DNA from: Chloroflexota bacterium
Lineage (GTDB): Bacteria > Chloroflexota > Dehalococcoidia > JACPQD01
Direction of reading: 5' to 3'
Assembly: GCA_016190665.1 (NCBI GenBank)
Contig: JACPQD010000021.1
Coordinates: 248,001 to 312,000 of the forward strand
Length of the DNA: 64,000 bases
The position numbers were made by a program, and so were the translations under genes. Of this stretch, positions 52,965 through 61,232 are shown in pieces. The notes under the pieces were generated by a model that saw only the letters and a list, made by a program, of their open reading frames with translations, made no database searches and was not told the DNA's origin. How positions within the stretch are numbered: the stretch's first letter is position 1; every line of letters begins with the position of its first letter.

Positions 52965-54311
52965 ATGAAGCCCAAACTGAGATTGACGTTCCTGCAGAAG
53001 TTTTCTCTTACCAGCCTCGTCCTGACTGCCGTCATCGCCGTCAGTCTGGCGTCGATAATGCAACGGCGGCTCGATGAGTGGAATATGGGACACGCCGCGG
53101 ATGCCGCAGCTGTCCAGGTGCAGGATGTGGTGAACCCGTTCCTGCGTCTGGCAGACCTCACGGACCCCCTAGAGCCGTCCCGGCTCCAGGAGCTGGATGC
53201 TTTCGTCAAGGAGCGCGTGCTATCCCGTCGCATCGTGCGTGTCAAGATATGGGCTCCAGATGGGCGCGTCGTTTTCTCGGACGAGAAAGAGCTAGTGGGA
53301 CGCAGGTTCCCGGTAGGTGGAGAACTTGCTCAAGCGTTAGGCGGCAGAATCGCCAGCGACACGTCGTCCCTGGATCGCGACGAGAACGAATATGAGCGGT
53401 CGAGAGGGCATCGTCTGGGCGAAGTGTATGTCCCCCTGCGGCCGTCCGATTCCACGAATGTGGCCGGGGCCTACGAGGTATACCTCGACCTGGGCGAACA
53501 TGAACAACACATTGCAGATTCGCGGATCTTTGCATGGCTCAGCGTTATTGTGGGTTTTCTTGTTCTTTACGCAATCCAATTTGCCTGGGTGCGCAAGGCG
53601 TCGAATGAGATCATTCAGCGCAGCGACGAGAACGAGCGGCTCCTGGGAGAAAGGCTGGCGCTCTTCACGGAGCTGGAACACTCCTACGTGCAGACGGTGC
53701 TGGCGCTGGCAGAGGCGACAGACGCCCGGGACAGCTACACCTCTGACCACGCCAGGGGCATGGCGGCCATGGCCGTGGCTGTCGGGCGTCAACTGGGCAT
53801 GGATGCCTCTGAATTGGACGACCTGTATTACGGCGCCGTTCTCCACGATGTGGGCAAAATCGGAGCCCCGGACGCCATTCTGCTGAAGCCGGGCAAGCTT
53901 GATAGCGATGAGTGGAGACAGATGCGCGAACACCCTGCGATTGGGGAGAAGATTCTCGCTCCCGTGCCGCGCCTTGCTGGCGCGGCGAGACTGGTGCACC
54001 ATCACCATGAGCGATTCGACGGCAACGGCTATCCCGATGGTCTGGCTGGCGACGCCATCCCGCTTGGGGCGCGTATCCTCGCGGTGGTCGATTCCTACGG
54101 CGCGATGACCGATCAGCGCGTTTACAAGGAGGCCCGGTCCCCCCAGGAGGCCCAGGCCGAGCTTCGCCGATGCGCGGGCGGGCAATTCGATCCAAGGGTA
54201 GTGGATGTCTTCATGCGCCTTCTCGCATCCGGAATTGAGACGCTCGGCCCGTTGGACAACGCGGCCCGCGGGCAAGAGTCTCATCGTCGCGCGCCTGGTC
54301 AGACAGGTTGA
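52965..54311 (+). CDS. HD-GYP domain cyclic-di-GMP phosphodiesterase, membrane-bound
   Basis: 448 residues from the ATG at 52965 (MKPKLRLTF) with AAGGAGC upstream. Two membrane segments (about residues 10-30 and 180-200) flank an extracytoplasmic sensor domain; a short coiled linker leads to the HD-GYP domain from about 230. Metal-binding HD is in LHDVGKIGAPD, further His in HPAIGEK and LVHHHHERFDGNGYPDG, and the GYP motif is canonical, so activity is expected. It would degrade cyclic di-GMP in response to an external signal. It stands alone in orientation with the next gene, which has its own promoter. Confidence 0.92.
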   Translation: MKPKLRLTFLQKFSLTSLVLTAVIAVSLASIMQRRLDEWNMGHAADAAAVQVQDVVNPFLRLADLTDPLEPSRLQELDAFVKERVLSRRIVRVKIWAPDGRVVFSDEKELVGRRFPVGGELAQALGGRIASDTSSLDRDENEYERSRGHRLGEVYVPLRPSDSTNVAGAYEVYLDLGEHEQHIADSRIFAWLSVIVGFLVLYAIQFAWVRKASNEIIQRSDENERLLGERLALFTELEHSYVQTVLALAEATDARDSYTSDHARGMAAMAVAVGRQLGMDASELDDLYYGAVLHDVGKIGAPDAILLKPGKLDSDEWRQMREHPAIGEKILAPVPRLAGAARLVHHHHERFDGNGYPDGLAGDAIPLGARILAVVDSYGAMTDQRVYKEARSPQEAQAELRRCAGGQFDPRVVDVFMRLLASGIETLGPLDNAARGQESHRRAPGQTG

Positions 54312-54526
54312 TCACCGTCCAGGCCAGAGACAGCCGGTGCGAACGTTCAGACGACCGTTCGGCGCTTAAGAGGCCTCTGTTCTCTTCCTGCTGCTCTTGG
54401 ACGACGGAATGTGGCCATGTCCTCTGGTCAGACTGTCGCCCGGTACCTGTATGGCAGCCTCCGCCGGACTGAGTGAGCACGCTGAGAAGGGTACCCTCCC
54501 TGGGCCTGGCGAAGAACGCGATCGCT

Positions 54527-54555
54527 TGACAATCGGGGACGGCGCTATGATAATG
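54527..54555 (+). promoter_or_regulatory. Sigma-70-type promoter upstream of the S51-like gene
   Basis: TTGACA (54527-54532) and GATAAT (54550-54555) with a 17-base spacer. Transcription would start near 54562, leaving a ~105-base leader before 54667. The rest of the gap 54312-54526 shows nothing recognisable. Confidence 0.65.
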
Positions 54556-54666
54556 CTGTCGATTGGCCTATCATCGTCGCTGAGTGATTTGATGGGAGAG
54601 AGTCTGCTATGACGGCCAACGCCATTGCGCCTCACTTCTCCAGCCAGATTTCTTGCGGGTTGATAG

Positions 54667-55728
54667 ATGGATAGTCGGCGGTCTGCGGGCGTGCTGACGA
54701 TCATGGGCTCGGGCGAGATGACGGAGTCGATGCATAAGGTGCATCAACGCCTGATGTCCAGCATAGCCGGACCGGTGCGCGCCGTCTTCGTAGATACCCC
54801 GGCCGGATTCCAACTCAACGCCGATGAGTTGTCGGAGCGCGCGGCTCAATATTTCCAGAAGCATTTGAACGCGCCACTGTCCACCGTCTCCTTCAAGAAT
54901 TCCTCGCTTGTCGGCCTGCCCGCGACGGAGGCCACATTGACCAGACTGAGAAACGCCAACTACATTTTCGCCGGCCCGGGCAGCCCCAGCTACGCGGCCC
55001 GCCACTGGCTGAATGGCCCTTTTTCCGCCGCCCTGGCGGAGCGTTTGGCGGCGGGCGCCCACCTGGTCTTCGCCAGCGCCGCGGCCATAGCCGCCAGCCG
55101 GTACGCCGTCCCGGTCTACGAGATTTACAAGGTTGGTGAGGATCCCCATTGGGTCGACGGCCTCGATTTGCTGGGGCCCTACGGTTGCCAAACGGCCATA
55201 ATCAGCCACTGGAACAACGCCGAGGGGGGCACGCATGACACCCGTTACGCGTATCTCGGGGAACCCAGGCTGAGGTTGCTGGAGGATGCCCTTCCGGATA
55301 CGGCGGTGATCCTGGGCGTGGACGAGCATACGGCGTGCATAGTTGACCTTTTCGCGCGAAGATGCGAGGTAATGGGCGCGGGTGGGGTGACGATTCGACG
55401 AAGAGGTGGGGAGACCGTGTTTAAGACCGGCGCCTCTTTTCCCCTGGAGTACCTGGCCCGGGGCGCCGGACTGAGCGGGCCCGCAGCTCTCGAAGCCGTG
55501 CCTCCTCCACGGGAGGTTGAGACGGAGCCGCCGGAAGGAGAGCAAGCGCCGTGCCTGACTTCGCCGCGGGAGGACAGCGTCATTGACTTGCTCATCGAAG
55601 TTCGCGCTGAGTTAAGGCGAAATCACCAGTGGCGGCAAGCGGACGCTATTCGGCAGCGTCTTGGCGCCCTGGGCATTGTTGTCGAAGACGGCAAAGAAGG
55701 CACCCACTGGCGGCGCGCCGAAAGCTAG
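54667..55728 (+). CDS. Peptidase S51/cyanophycinase-like protein fused to a CysS-type C-terminal helical domain
   Basis: 353 residues. The N-terminal ~260 residues resemble the S51 (dipeptidase E/cyanophycinase) fold: MGSGEMTE, FVDTPAGFQLN, IFAGPGSPSYAARHW, FASAAAIAASRYAVPV (the nucleophile-elbow position, where S51 enzymes have T-S-A-G) and ILGVDEHTA. After a Pro/Glu linker, residues ~305-353 (LLIEVRAELRRNHQWRQADA, IRQRLGALGIVVEDGKEGT) match the C-terminal helical region of cysteinyl-tRNA synthetase. The start has no strong ribosome-binding site; ATG 54703 is an alternative. Whether the elbow is still catalytic is unclear, so a non-peptidase role is possible. Confidence 0.75.
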   Translation: MDSRRSAGVLTIMGSGEMTESMHKVHQRLMSSIAGPVRAVFVDTPAGFQLNADELSERAAQYFQKHLNAPLSTVSFKNSSLVGLPATEATLTRLRNANYIFAGPGSPSYAARHWLNGPFSAALAERLAAGAHLVFASAAAIAASRYAVPVYEIYKVGEDPHWVDGLDLLGPYGCQTAIISHWNNAEGGTHDTRYAYLGEPRLRLLEDALPDTAVILGVDEHTACIVDLFARRCEVMGAGGVTIRRRGGETVFKTGASFPLEYLARGAGLSGPAALEAVPPPREVETEPPEGEQAPCLTSPREDSVIDLLIEVRAELRRNHQWRQADAIRQRLGALGIVVEDGKEGTHWRRAES

Positions 55729-55956
55729 CCCACAGCCTTCGTTTATATCCTCCTCAGGTATCTTCTCGCTTCCGCTGGACGCCACGACGCAGCACAGCTA
55801 CACACCCAGGGACGCCTTTGCGTATTTAGTAGTAAGTACTTCTGGCACAAGAATCCGCCTACGAACGGATTCACTACGACGCGCTATGCGTTAACATACC
55901 CCCATAGGGATTGCGCCAGCCCGTCGCAGGGAGCGCCCAGGTTTCGTGCGCCCGGA

Positions 55957-55962
55957 TATAAT
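55957..55962 (+). promoter_or_regulatory. -10 element upstream of the response regulator
   Basis: Perfect TATAAT 36 bases before the GTG at 55998. The -35 position 17 bases above has only a weak match, so activation by a regulator would be plausible. Confidence 0.45.
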
Positions 55963-55997
55963 GGTGCCGTCTTCAGATCACGCTTCGGAGACGAAAG

Positions 55998-56729
55998 GTG
56001 AAACGATTCCGAATACTGCTGGTGGATGACGAGGAACGCATACTTAACTTCCTGAGATCCAAGCTGAAGGCGCTGGGGTACGACGTACTCACGGCGGCCA
56101 ATGGCCACGAGGCTGTAGAACAGGCTCATGCTCAAGATCCTGACTTGATAGTACTCGACGTGCGCATGCCTAAGATGGACGGCATCGAGGCTCTGAAGCA
56201 ACTGCGCACGTTTTCCGAGACACCTGTTATCATTCTCAGCGCTTGTGGCACGGATGCTGACAAGATCAAGGGGCTGACTCTGGGCGCCGACGACTACCTG
56301 CAAAAGCCCTTCAACCCGGATGAGTTGGTGGCGCGGATCGAGGCGATCAGGCGCCGCCTTGAACCTGCCAGAGCTGGCAAGACCTCAGACCAGATCACCG
56401 TCGGGGATGTCGTCGTCGATTTTCAGAGGCACTGTGTTGTGGTGCGAGGGGAAGAGAAGTGCCTGACGAGGATAGAATGGCTTCTGCTTAGCGAGCTCGC
56501 TCACAATCTTGGTCGCCTGATGCTTTATGAGGAGTTGCTGACTCGGGTGTGGGGGCCTGAGTATCGGCACGACTTTCAAATCCTGCGAACCTGGATCAGT
56601 CGCTTGAGAGAGAAGCTGTCGATCGACCAGGATGGTCCACAACTTATTCGCACCATTCCCAAAACTGGCTACATTATGAGCCATCCTTCCCTCGCCGCGA
56701 ATGCGGTGCCCCAGGAAACCGCTAGCTGA
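55998..56729 (+). CDS. OmpR/PhoB-family response regulator
   Basis: 243-residue DNA-binding regulator; GTG start with GGAGACG upstream. Receiver domain residues 1-120: acidic pair at D10-D11, phosphoacceptor D54 in IVLDVRMP, and the conserved Lys in LQKPF. Winged-helix DNA-binding domain from about 140 to 230 (RIEWLLLSELAHNLGRLM, WGPEYRHD, LRTWISRLREKL). No sensor kinase gene is adjacent, so it is an orphan here. Target genes are unknown; the small gene and oxidoreductase operon downstream are on the same strand. Confidence 0.95.
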   Translation: MKRFRILLVDDEERILNFLRSKLKALGYDVLTAANGHEAVEQAHAQDPDLIVLDVRMPKMDGIEALKQLRTFSETPVIILSACGTDADKIKGLTLGADDYLQKPFNPDELVARIEAIRRRLEPARAGKTSDQITVGDVVVDFQRHCVVVRGEEKCLTRIEWLLLSELAHNLGRLMLYEELLTRVWGPEYRHDFQILRTWISRLREKLSIDQDGPQLIRTIPKTGYIMSHPSLAANAVPQETAS

Positions 56730-56871
56730 TCCCATCGCCTTAGTAGCATTCCCCAGATGTCACAACTTCTCAATCTTTTTGTAGGGCATTTTATGACTTC
56801 TTTATCTCGGCTTCTTATCATTAGTAGTATGTGAAGCTCTTCCACGGGTCAATTCGCCGGACGAGGAGGCA

Positions 56872-57090
56872 ATGATGGCCATCTCGGGAAAATATGGCAA
56901 GGTCAATATTCCGGGGATCAGGGACGACGAGCCCGTATTCATTCTGCGCGCCCAGGATGAACTCGCGGCGCCAGCGATGGAGATGTACCAGGCCCTGGCC
57001 GAGTCGCACGGGGCAAAACTGGCCGCCAGCGTCCGAGAGGCTGTCGCTAGCTTCCGCCAGTGGAATGGGGCCAGGAAGTTGCCAGACTAG
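56872..57090 (+). CDS. Small conserved-type protein of unknown function (72 aa)
   Basis: 72-residue protein with GAGGAGG just upstream of the ATG, so translation is likely. It begins MMAISGKYGKVNIPGI and contains a DDEPVFILRAQD segment and a helical C-terminal half with no Cys, signal or membrane segment. I do not recognise a family. It lies between the response regulator and the 2-oxoacid oxidoreductase genes. Confidence 0.65.
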   Translation: MMAISGKYGKVNIPGIRDDEPVFILRAQDELAAPAMEMYQALAESHGAKLAASVREAVASFRQWNGARKLPD

Positions 57091-57189
57091 ACCGTTTCGG
57101 CGAATCTTGCAGTGGTCGCCGTCATCGTGGGTCTCAGATATTGAAATCACCGATATAGAGGTGGAGCGCCCGTATTGAAGGAGAAGCAC

Positions 57190-57405
57190 GTGATAACGTT
57201 GTCAGAAGATGTCAGCAAACCCGACGTGTTCGCCGAGCCAACGAGGGTGATGAAAGGCAATGGTGAAGATGGAATCGCGGCCAGGAGTCCGCGGCGGGAC
57301 TCGCCTGGTGTCGATATCGCGGCATCGCTCGGTTTGGAAGGCGGTGGCGCCAGGATTAACGAGCTCGATGCCGCCATCTTCTGCGGCCCATGGTTGTGCC
57401 ATTGA
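57190..57405 (+). CDS. Hypothetical small protein (71 aa), uncertain
   Basis: A frame from GTG 57190 (MITLSEDVSKPD) has AAGGAG seven bases upstream, but no family resemblance, and its C-terminal half (INELDAAIFCGPWLCH) reads unlike a folded domain. It could be a leader peptide or noncoding. The following 190 bases up to the oxidoreductase start are rich in hairpins. Confidence 0.3.
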   Translation: MITLSEDVSKPDVFAEPTRVMKGNGEDGIAARSPRRDSPGVDIAASLGLEGGGARINELDAAIFCGPWLCH

Positions 57406-57485
57406 CCTGGTGTGTTGGTCCAGAGGACATGCGTCTCTGAGGGGGGCTGTGGATGAGTGGCGTCCCGAAGGGGGCATAAACTTAT

Positions 57486-57571
57486 GCCGCCCGGGCGGCT
57501 TCAGGCCTTGAGCCTGACGCAGGCGCGCCCTTGGCAGAGGGCATTTCGACGGTGGGGGTATATCCCCCACC
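57486..57571 (+). promoter_or_regulatory. Hairpin-rich leader of the 2-oxoacid oxidoreductase operon
   Basis: Three consecutive inverted repeats precede the start at 57595: GCCGCCCGGGCGGC (57486-57499, a perfect palindrome), TCAGGC/GCCTGA (about 57501-57517), and GGTGGGGG-TATAT-CCCCCACC (57551-57571). The last ends 23 bases before the ATG. It could be an operator or a translational control element. No known riboswitch consensus is recognisable. Confidence 0.45.
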
Positions 57572-57594
57572 AGTCATATTCAGGGGGTGCGGTG

Positions 57595-58683
57595 ATGATG
57601 GGAGCGACCGCGACATTGAACAAAACCAATGAGCTAGGCTTTTACGAGCTGCGCCTCGAGTCCGTAGGCGGTTTGGGAGCCAATCTTGCTGGTCAGGTCC
57701 TGGCTCAAGCTATGGTGCTGGGCCAGGGCTTCAACGGCGCTCATTTCTCTTCCTATGGGTCGGAGAAGAAGGGCTCACCGGTCAAGTCCTTCGTCCGTCT
57801 CTGTACTGCGGAGAAGGAGGTGCGAAGCAGCAGCCCGGTGGAGAGGCCGCACCTTCTTGCCGTATTTCATCAGTGCTTGCTGAAGGTGGAAGGTACGCTG
57901 GCCGGCCTCTACCCTGACAGCGTTGTGGTGGTTAACAGCGCCGACACCGTTGACGAAGTGCGGGACAAAGCCAACCTCCCCTCGGGAACATTGGGGGTGG
58001 TGAATGCCCTGGACATCGCTGTTGCCGAGAACACCCGCATCAACACCGCCATTATGGGGGCGATTGTCAGGGCCTCGGGTTTCATGGACGCGGCTGTCGT
58101 CAAAAAGGCGATAGTAGATTCCTTCAGGGACAGGTATCCGAAGCTAGTCGAGCCTAACCTGAAGACCTTCGATCGCGGATTCAATGAGATTCAGATCAAA
58201 GAGTATCCTTTCGACGGCAAGTATCAGGCTGTGCCATTCCAGCGCTTCGTCCCTGCGCTGGGCTATGCCAATGCTCCCATGGGCGGCGTAATAATCAATC
58301 CGGGCAACACGGCGCACAAGGACCTCAGCGCCTCGCGGCAGGGGATCTATCCCAAGTATTGGCGTGACCGCTGCATCGACTGCGGCCTCTGCACCGAGAC
58401 ATGTCCGGACTACGTTTTCGTCTGGGATTGGGGGGTGGACAAGAAGGGCCAGCGGGCCCGGGTCTTGAAGGGCCCCAACTATCAATACTGCAAAGGGTGC
58501 CTTAAGTGCGTGGAGATCTGCCCCGTTGAGGCGCTCACCGAGGAATGCGAGAGACCCGAGTTCAAGTTCACTGGCGATGTGCAACTGTGGGGGCCGCCGG
58601 ATGCCCTGGTGACCATGGGGCGGGAAAGCGACCCCGCGAAGTGGGAACAGGACGAAGGCTACTACTGGTACCGTGTCAGTTGA
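57595..58683 (+). CDS. 2-oxoacid:ferredoxin oxidoreductase, fused gamma-delta subunit (PorG-PorD type)
   Basis: 362 residues from the ATG at 57595 (MMGATATLN); sequence further upstream in this frame is not family-like. Residues ~15-230 form the gamma domain (ESVGGLGANLAGQVLAQAM, the CoA-side catalytic subunit of pyruvate/ketoisovalerate ferredoxin oxidoreductases). The C-terminal delta part has two ferredoxin 4Fe-4S motifs: CIDCGLCTETCPDYV and CKGCLKCVEICPVEAL. Partner of the alpha-beta fusion 64 bases downstream. Together they oxidatively decarboxylate a 2-oxoacid to acyl-CoA and reduce ferredoxin, or work in the reverse direction. Confidence 0.92.
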   Translation: MMGATATLNKTNELGFYELRLESVGGLGANLAGQVLAQAMVLGQGFNGAHFSSYGSEKKGSPVKSFVRLCTAEKEVRSSSPVERPHLLAVFHQCLLKVEGTLAGLYPDSVVVVNSADTVDEVRDKANLPSGTLGVVNALDIAVAENTRINTAIMGAIVRASGFMDAAVVKKAIVDSFRDRYPKLVEPNLKTFDRGFNEIQIKEYPFDGKYQAVPFQRFVPALGYANAPMGGVIINPGNTAHKDLSASRQGIYPKYWRDRCIDCGLCTETCPDYVFVWDWGVDKKGQRARVLKGPNYQYCKGCLKCVEICPVEALTEECERPEFKFTGDVQLWGPPDALVTMGRESDPAKWEQDEGYYWYRVS

Positions 58684-58690
58684 ACTCTAC

Positions 58691-58717
58691 GTCTGACACG
58701 TCTGACATGTCCGACGA
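58691..58717. repeat. Three tandem 9-mers between the oxidoreductase genes
   Basis: GTCTGACAC, GTCTGACAT and GTCCGACGA follow each other in the 64-base gap. Period and style resemble the 9-mer array at 4259-4294, though the unit differs. Confidence 0.75.
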
Positions 58718-58747
58718 GCTAGTTCGAGCATTGCAGGAGCACGAACC

Positions 58748-61033
58748 ATGACATTGGTGGAGCGAGGAACTCAGTGCGAGACTCCTGTTCAAGTTCTGGA
58801 CTTCAGGAAGGGGAATGAGATGGCTGCCCTGGCGGCGGAGCAGGTCAACTTCCACCTGATGGGCTACTATCCCATAACGCCTTCCACGGAGATCGCCGAA
58901 GAGCTTGACGAAACATACGCTCAGGGCCAGCACCAGATAAGAATGGTGCCCGCCGACGGCGAACACGGGGCTGCAGGAATCTGCTTTGGCGGCGCAGTCG
59001 GCGGAGGCAGGGTCCTCAACGCCACGAGCGCTAACGGCCTGCTCTACTCTCTCGAGCAACTCCCCGTGCAGTCCGGTACACGTTTCCCCATGGTGCTCAA
59101 CGTCGTCACCCGCTCCGTCAGCGGGCCGCTGGACATACGGGGCGACCACTCCGACCTGATGATGGCGCTCAACACGGGGTGGATCATTCTGCTGGCCCGC
59201 GACCCCCAGGCGGCCTACGACATGAACATCATTGCTGTACGTTTGGGGGAGCACCCGGACGTGCGCTTGCCGGTCATTGTGGCCATGGATGGCTTCTTCA
59301 CCAGCCATCAGAAGCGTCGTGTGCGCTACTTCCAGGACGCCCAGGTAGTGCGGGATTTTGTGGGCGTGCCTTGCACGCCCATCACAGCCGTCGATCCCGG
59401 CAACCCGGTTACCATCGGGCCCTACATGAACGATCCTGACCTCATCAACAACAAGTACCAGCTCAAACTGGCCATGGATGCTGCTGAGCGTCTGCTGCCG
59501 GATATCCTCTCCGAATACGGAGCGGTCAGCGGCCGGCATTATCCCCTGGTGGACTCGTACCGGATGGAGGATGCTGAGGCTGCCCTGGTACTCCTCAACT
59601 CCGCGGCGGAGACAGCCAAGGACGCAGTGGACAGGCTCAGAGAGCAGAGACGCCGCGTCGGCTTGGTCAGTCCCAATGTCATCAGACCTTTCCCAGCGGA
59701 TGCCTTTCGCCTGGCGCTGAAGAAGACCGGGGCGGTGCTCATCGGCGATCGCGCTGACTCCTACGGGGCTCACGGCGGGAACATGACCCTTGAAGTCAAG
59801 GCTGCCCTGAAGGATGACCCGGAGAACCGCACCCTCTGCCTCTCACGCATATACGGCCTGGGAGGTAAGGACTTCTATAGTGAGGACGCGGAACAGTTCC
59901 TGAGGGAAGCCCTGGAGGCTGCGGAGACGGGAAGAGTGGCAAAGCCCTTCGACTATTTCGGTGTCACGCCAGGCGATCCGCAGGCTAAGCTCGAACGTCC
60001 GGGGCCGCCGATAACCAGGGAGGAGTCCACTCTGGGCTTGCTGAAGACCGAATGGGATGAGAAAAAGCGCGTCGTGAAGGCCAACGTCGCCGGCTGCCGC
60101 CAGTTGACCGGCATGCCGGAGCGCATCGCGCCAGGGCATGGCGCTTGTCCTGGCTGTGGCATCTTCCCGAGCCTCAGGCAGTTTCTGGAAGGCATCGAGG
60201 GCCATGTAGTGCTGCTGTTCCAGACGGGCTGTTCCCAGGTGACCACCACCGGGTATCCCTACAGTTCTCATAGGGTCACCTATGTACATAATTTGTTTCA
60301 GAATGGGGCTGCCACCCTGTCCGGGCTTGTGGAGATGTACCGGGAGCGCGTCCGGCGGGGAGAGTTGTCCAACGAAGATATTACCTTCATCATGGTCAGC
60401 GGCGATGGCGGCATGGACATCGGAATGGGGTCCGTCATCGGTGCGGCGCTTCGCGGGCATCCCATGATTGTCCTGGAATACGATAACCAGGGGTATATGA
60501 ACACGGGCAACCAGCAAAGCTATGCGACGCCCCTGGGCCATGAAACTACGACGAGCCACGTTGGCCCCATGCAAACGGGCAAGAAGTTCCATCATAAGGA
60601 TACCGCTCAGATCATGGCGGCCACCCACATCCCCTACGTATTCACCAGTGTGGAAGGACTGGGGACGGACCTGGTCCGTAAGGCGGCCAAAGCCCAGTGG
60701 TACGCCAGGCACGGCAGGTTCGCCTACGGCAAGGTGCTGAGCGTGTGCCCTCTCAGTTGGCGCTATGACGAGCGGCTAGGGACCAAGGTTGTCAAGGCGG
60801 CTGCGGACTGCTGCTTCTTCCCGGTTTACGAGATAGAGCACGGCATCACCACCATAACCTACGATCCTGAGGAACGGGGGAAGCGCATTCCGGCATCCCA
60901 GTGGCTGGGTATGATGGGCAAGACCAAGCATCTCGTGAAGCCGGAATACTCGGACGTGCTTCGAGACCTGGAGAGTGAAGTGGAGCGGCGCTGGCGGCGG
61001 CTGAAGGCGATGCATGAGCATCCACTACTCTAG
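58748..61033 (+). CDS. 2-oxoacid:ferredoxin oxidoreductase, fused alpha-beta subunit (PorA-PorB type)
   Basis: 761 residues. The alpha part (1-~400) begins with GNEMAALAAEQVNFHLMGYYPITPSTEI, the pyrimidine-binding domain, and continues through the transketolase C-terminal-like domain (GLVSPNVIRPFP). The beta part (~450-750) holds a 4Fe-4S-type CPGCGIFPSL motif and the thiamine diphosphate site GDGGMDIGMGS with NQGYMNTGNQQS. AGGAG precedes the ATG. Fusing four classical subunits into two genes is seen in several anaerobes. The preferred 2-oxoacid (pyruvate or a branched-chain acid) is not clear from the sequence. Confidence 0.94.
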   Translation: MTLVERGTQCETPVQVLDFRKGNEMAALAAEQVNFHLMGYYPITPSTEIAEELDETYAQGQHQIRMVPADGEHGAAGICFGGAVGGGRVLNATSANGLLYSLEQLPVQSGTRFPMVLNVVTRSVSGPLDIRGDHSDLMMALNTGWIILLARDPQAAYDMNIIAVRLGEHPDVRLPVIVAMDGFFTSHQKRRVRYFQDAQVVRDFVGVPCTPITAVDPGNPVTIGPYMNDPDLINNKYQLKLAMDAAERLLPDILSEYGAVSGRHYPLVDSYRMEDAEAALVLLNSAAETAKDAVDRLREQRRRVGLVSPNVIRPFPADAFRLALKKTGAVLIGDRADSYGAHGGNMTLEVKAALKDDPENRTLCLSRIYGLGGKDFYSEDAEQFLREALEAAETGRVAKPFDYFGVTPGDPQAKLERPGPPITREESTLGLLKTEWDEKKRVVKANVAGCRQLTGMPERIAPGHGACPGCGIFPSLRQFLEGIEGHVVLLFQTGCSQVTTTGYPYSSHRVTYVHNLFQNGAATLSGLVEMYRERVRRGELSNEDITFIMVSGDGGMDIGMGSVIGAALRGHPMIVLEYDNQGYMNTGNQQSYATPLGHETTTSHVGPMQTGKKFHHKDTAQIMAATHIPYVFTSVEGLGTDLVRKAAKAQWYARHGRFAYGKVLSVCPLSWRYDERLGTKVVKAAADCCFFPVYEIEHGITTITYDPEERGKRIPASQWLGMMGKTKHLVKPEYSDVLRDLESEVERRWRRLKAMHEHPLL

Positions 61034-61051
61034 TCCCGCAAGAGGAAGACG

Positions 61052-61192
61052 ATGTCGGCGTCAGCCTTTATCAAGAACATGTCAGCGCCGATGCCGCTGC
61101 GCCGCAAGATTTACCTCGTGTTCCGCAACATGGTCATCAAGATGGTGCATCGCCAAACATGCTGCGGTCACCCTGGCGAGCCTGGGTGTTGA
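61052..61192 (+). CDS. 46-residue mini-protein ending in CCGHPGEPGC
   Basis: Too short for routine gene finding, but well placed: GAGGAAG upstream of the ATG, 18 bases after the oxidoreductase stop. The chain is basic and hydrophobic (MPLRRKIYLVFRNMVIKMV) and ends in three cysteines, CCGHPGEPGC, with His between. I recall similar short CCG-x-x-G-x-PGC proteins near such oxidoreductases in related bacteria, but cannot verify it. Metal or Fe-S binding as an accessory or redox adaptor is possible; function is unknown. Confidence 0.65.
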   Translation: MSASAFIKNMSAPMPLRRKIYLVFRNMVIKMVHRQTCCGHPGEPGC

Positions 61193-61232
61193 AGGTAGCT
61201 TGCCCCTCTTGTAGGGAGGAGAAGCCATAGAG

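Noticed and set aside
57380..57594. Thiamine pyrophosphate riboswitch before the TPP-dependent oxidoreductase
   Set aside because: The CUGAGA and conserved 3' motifs of the TPP riboswitch are absent; only generic hairpins are present.
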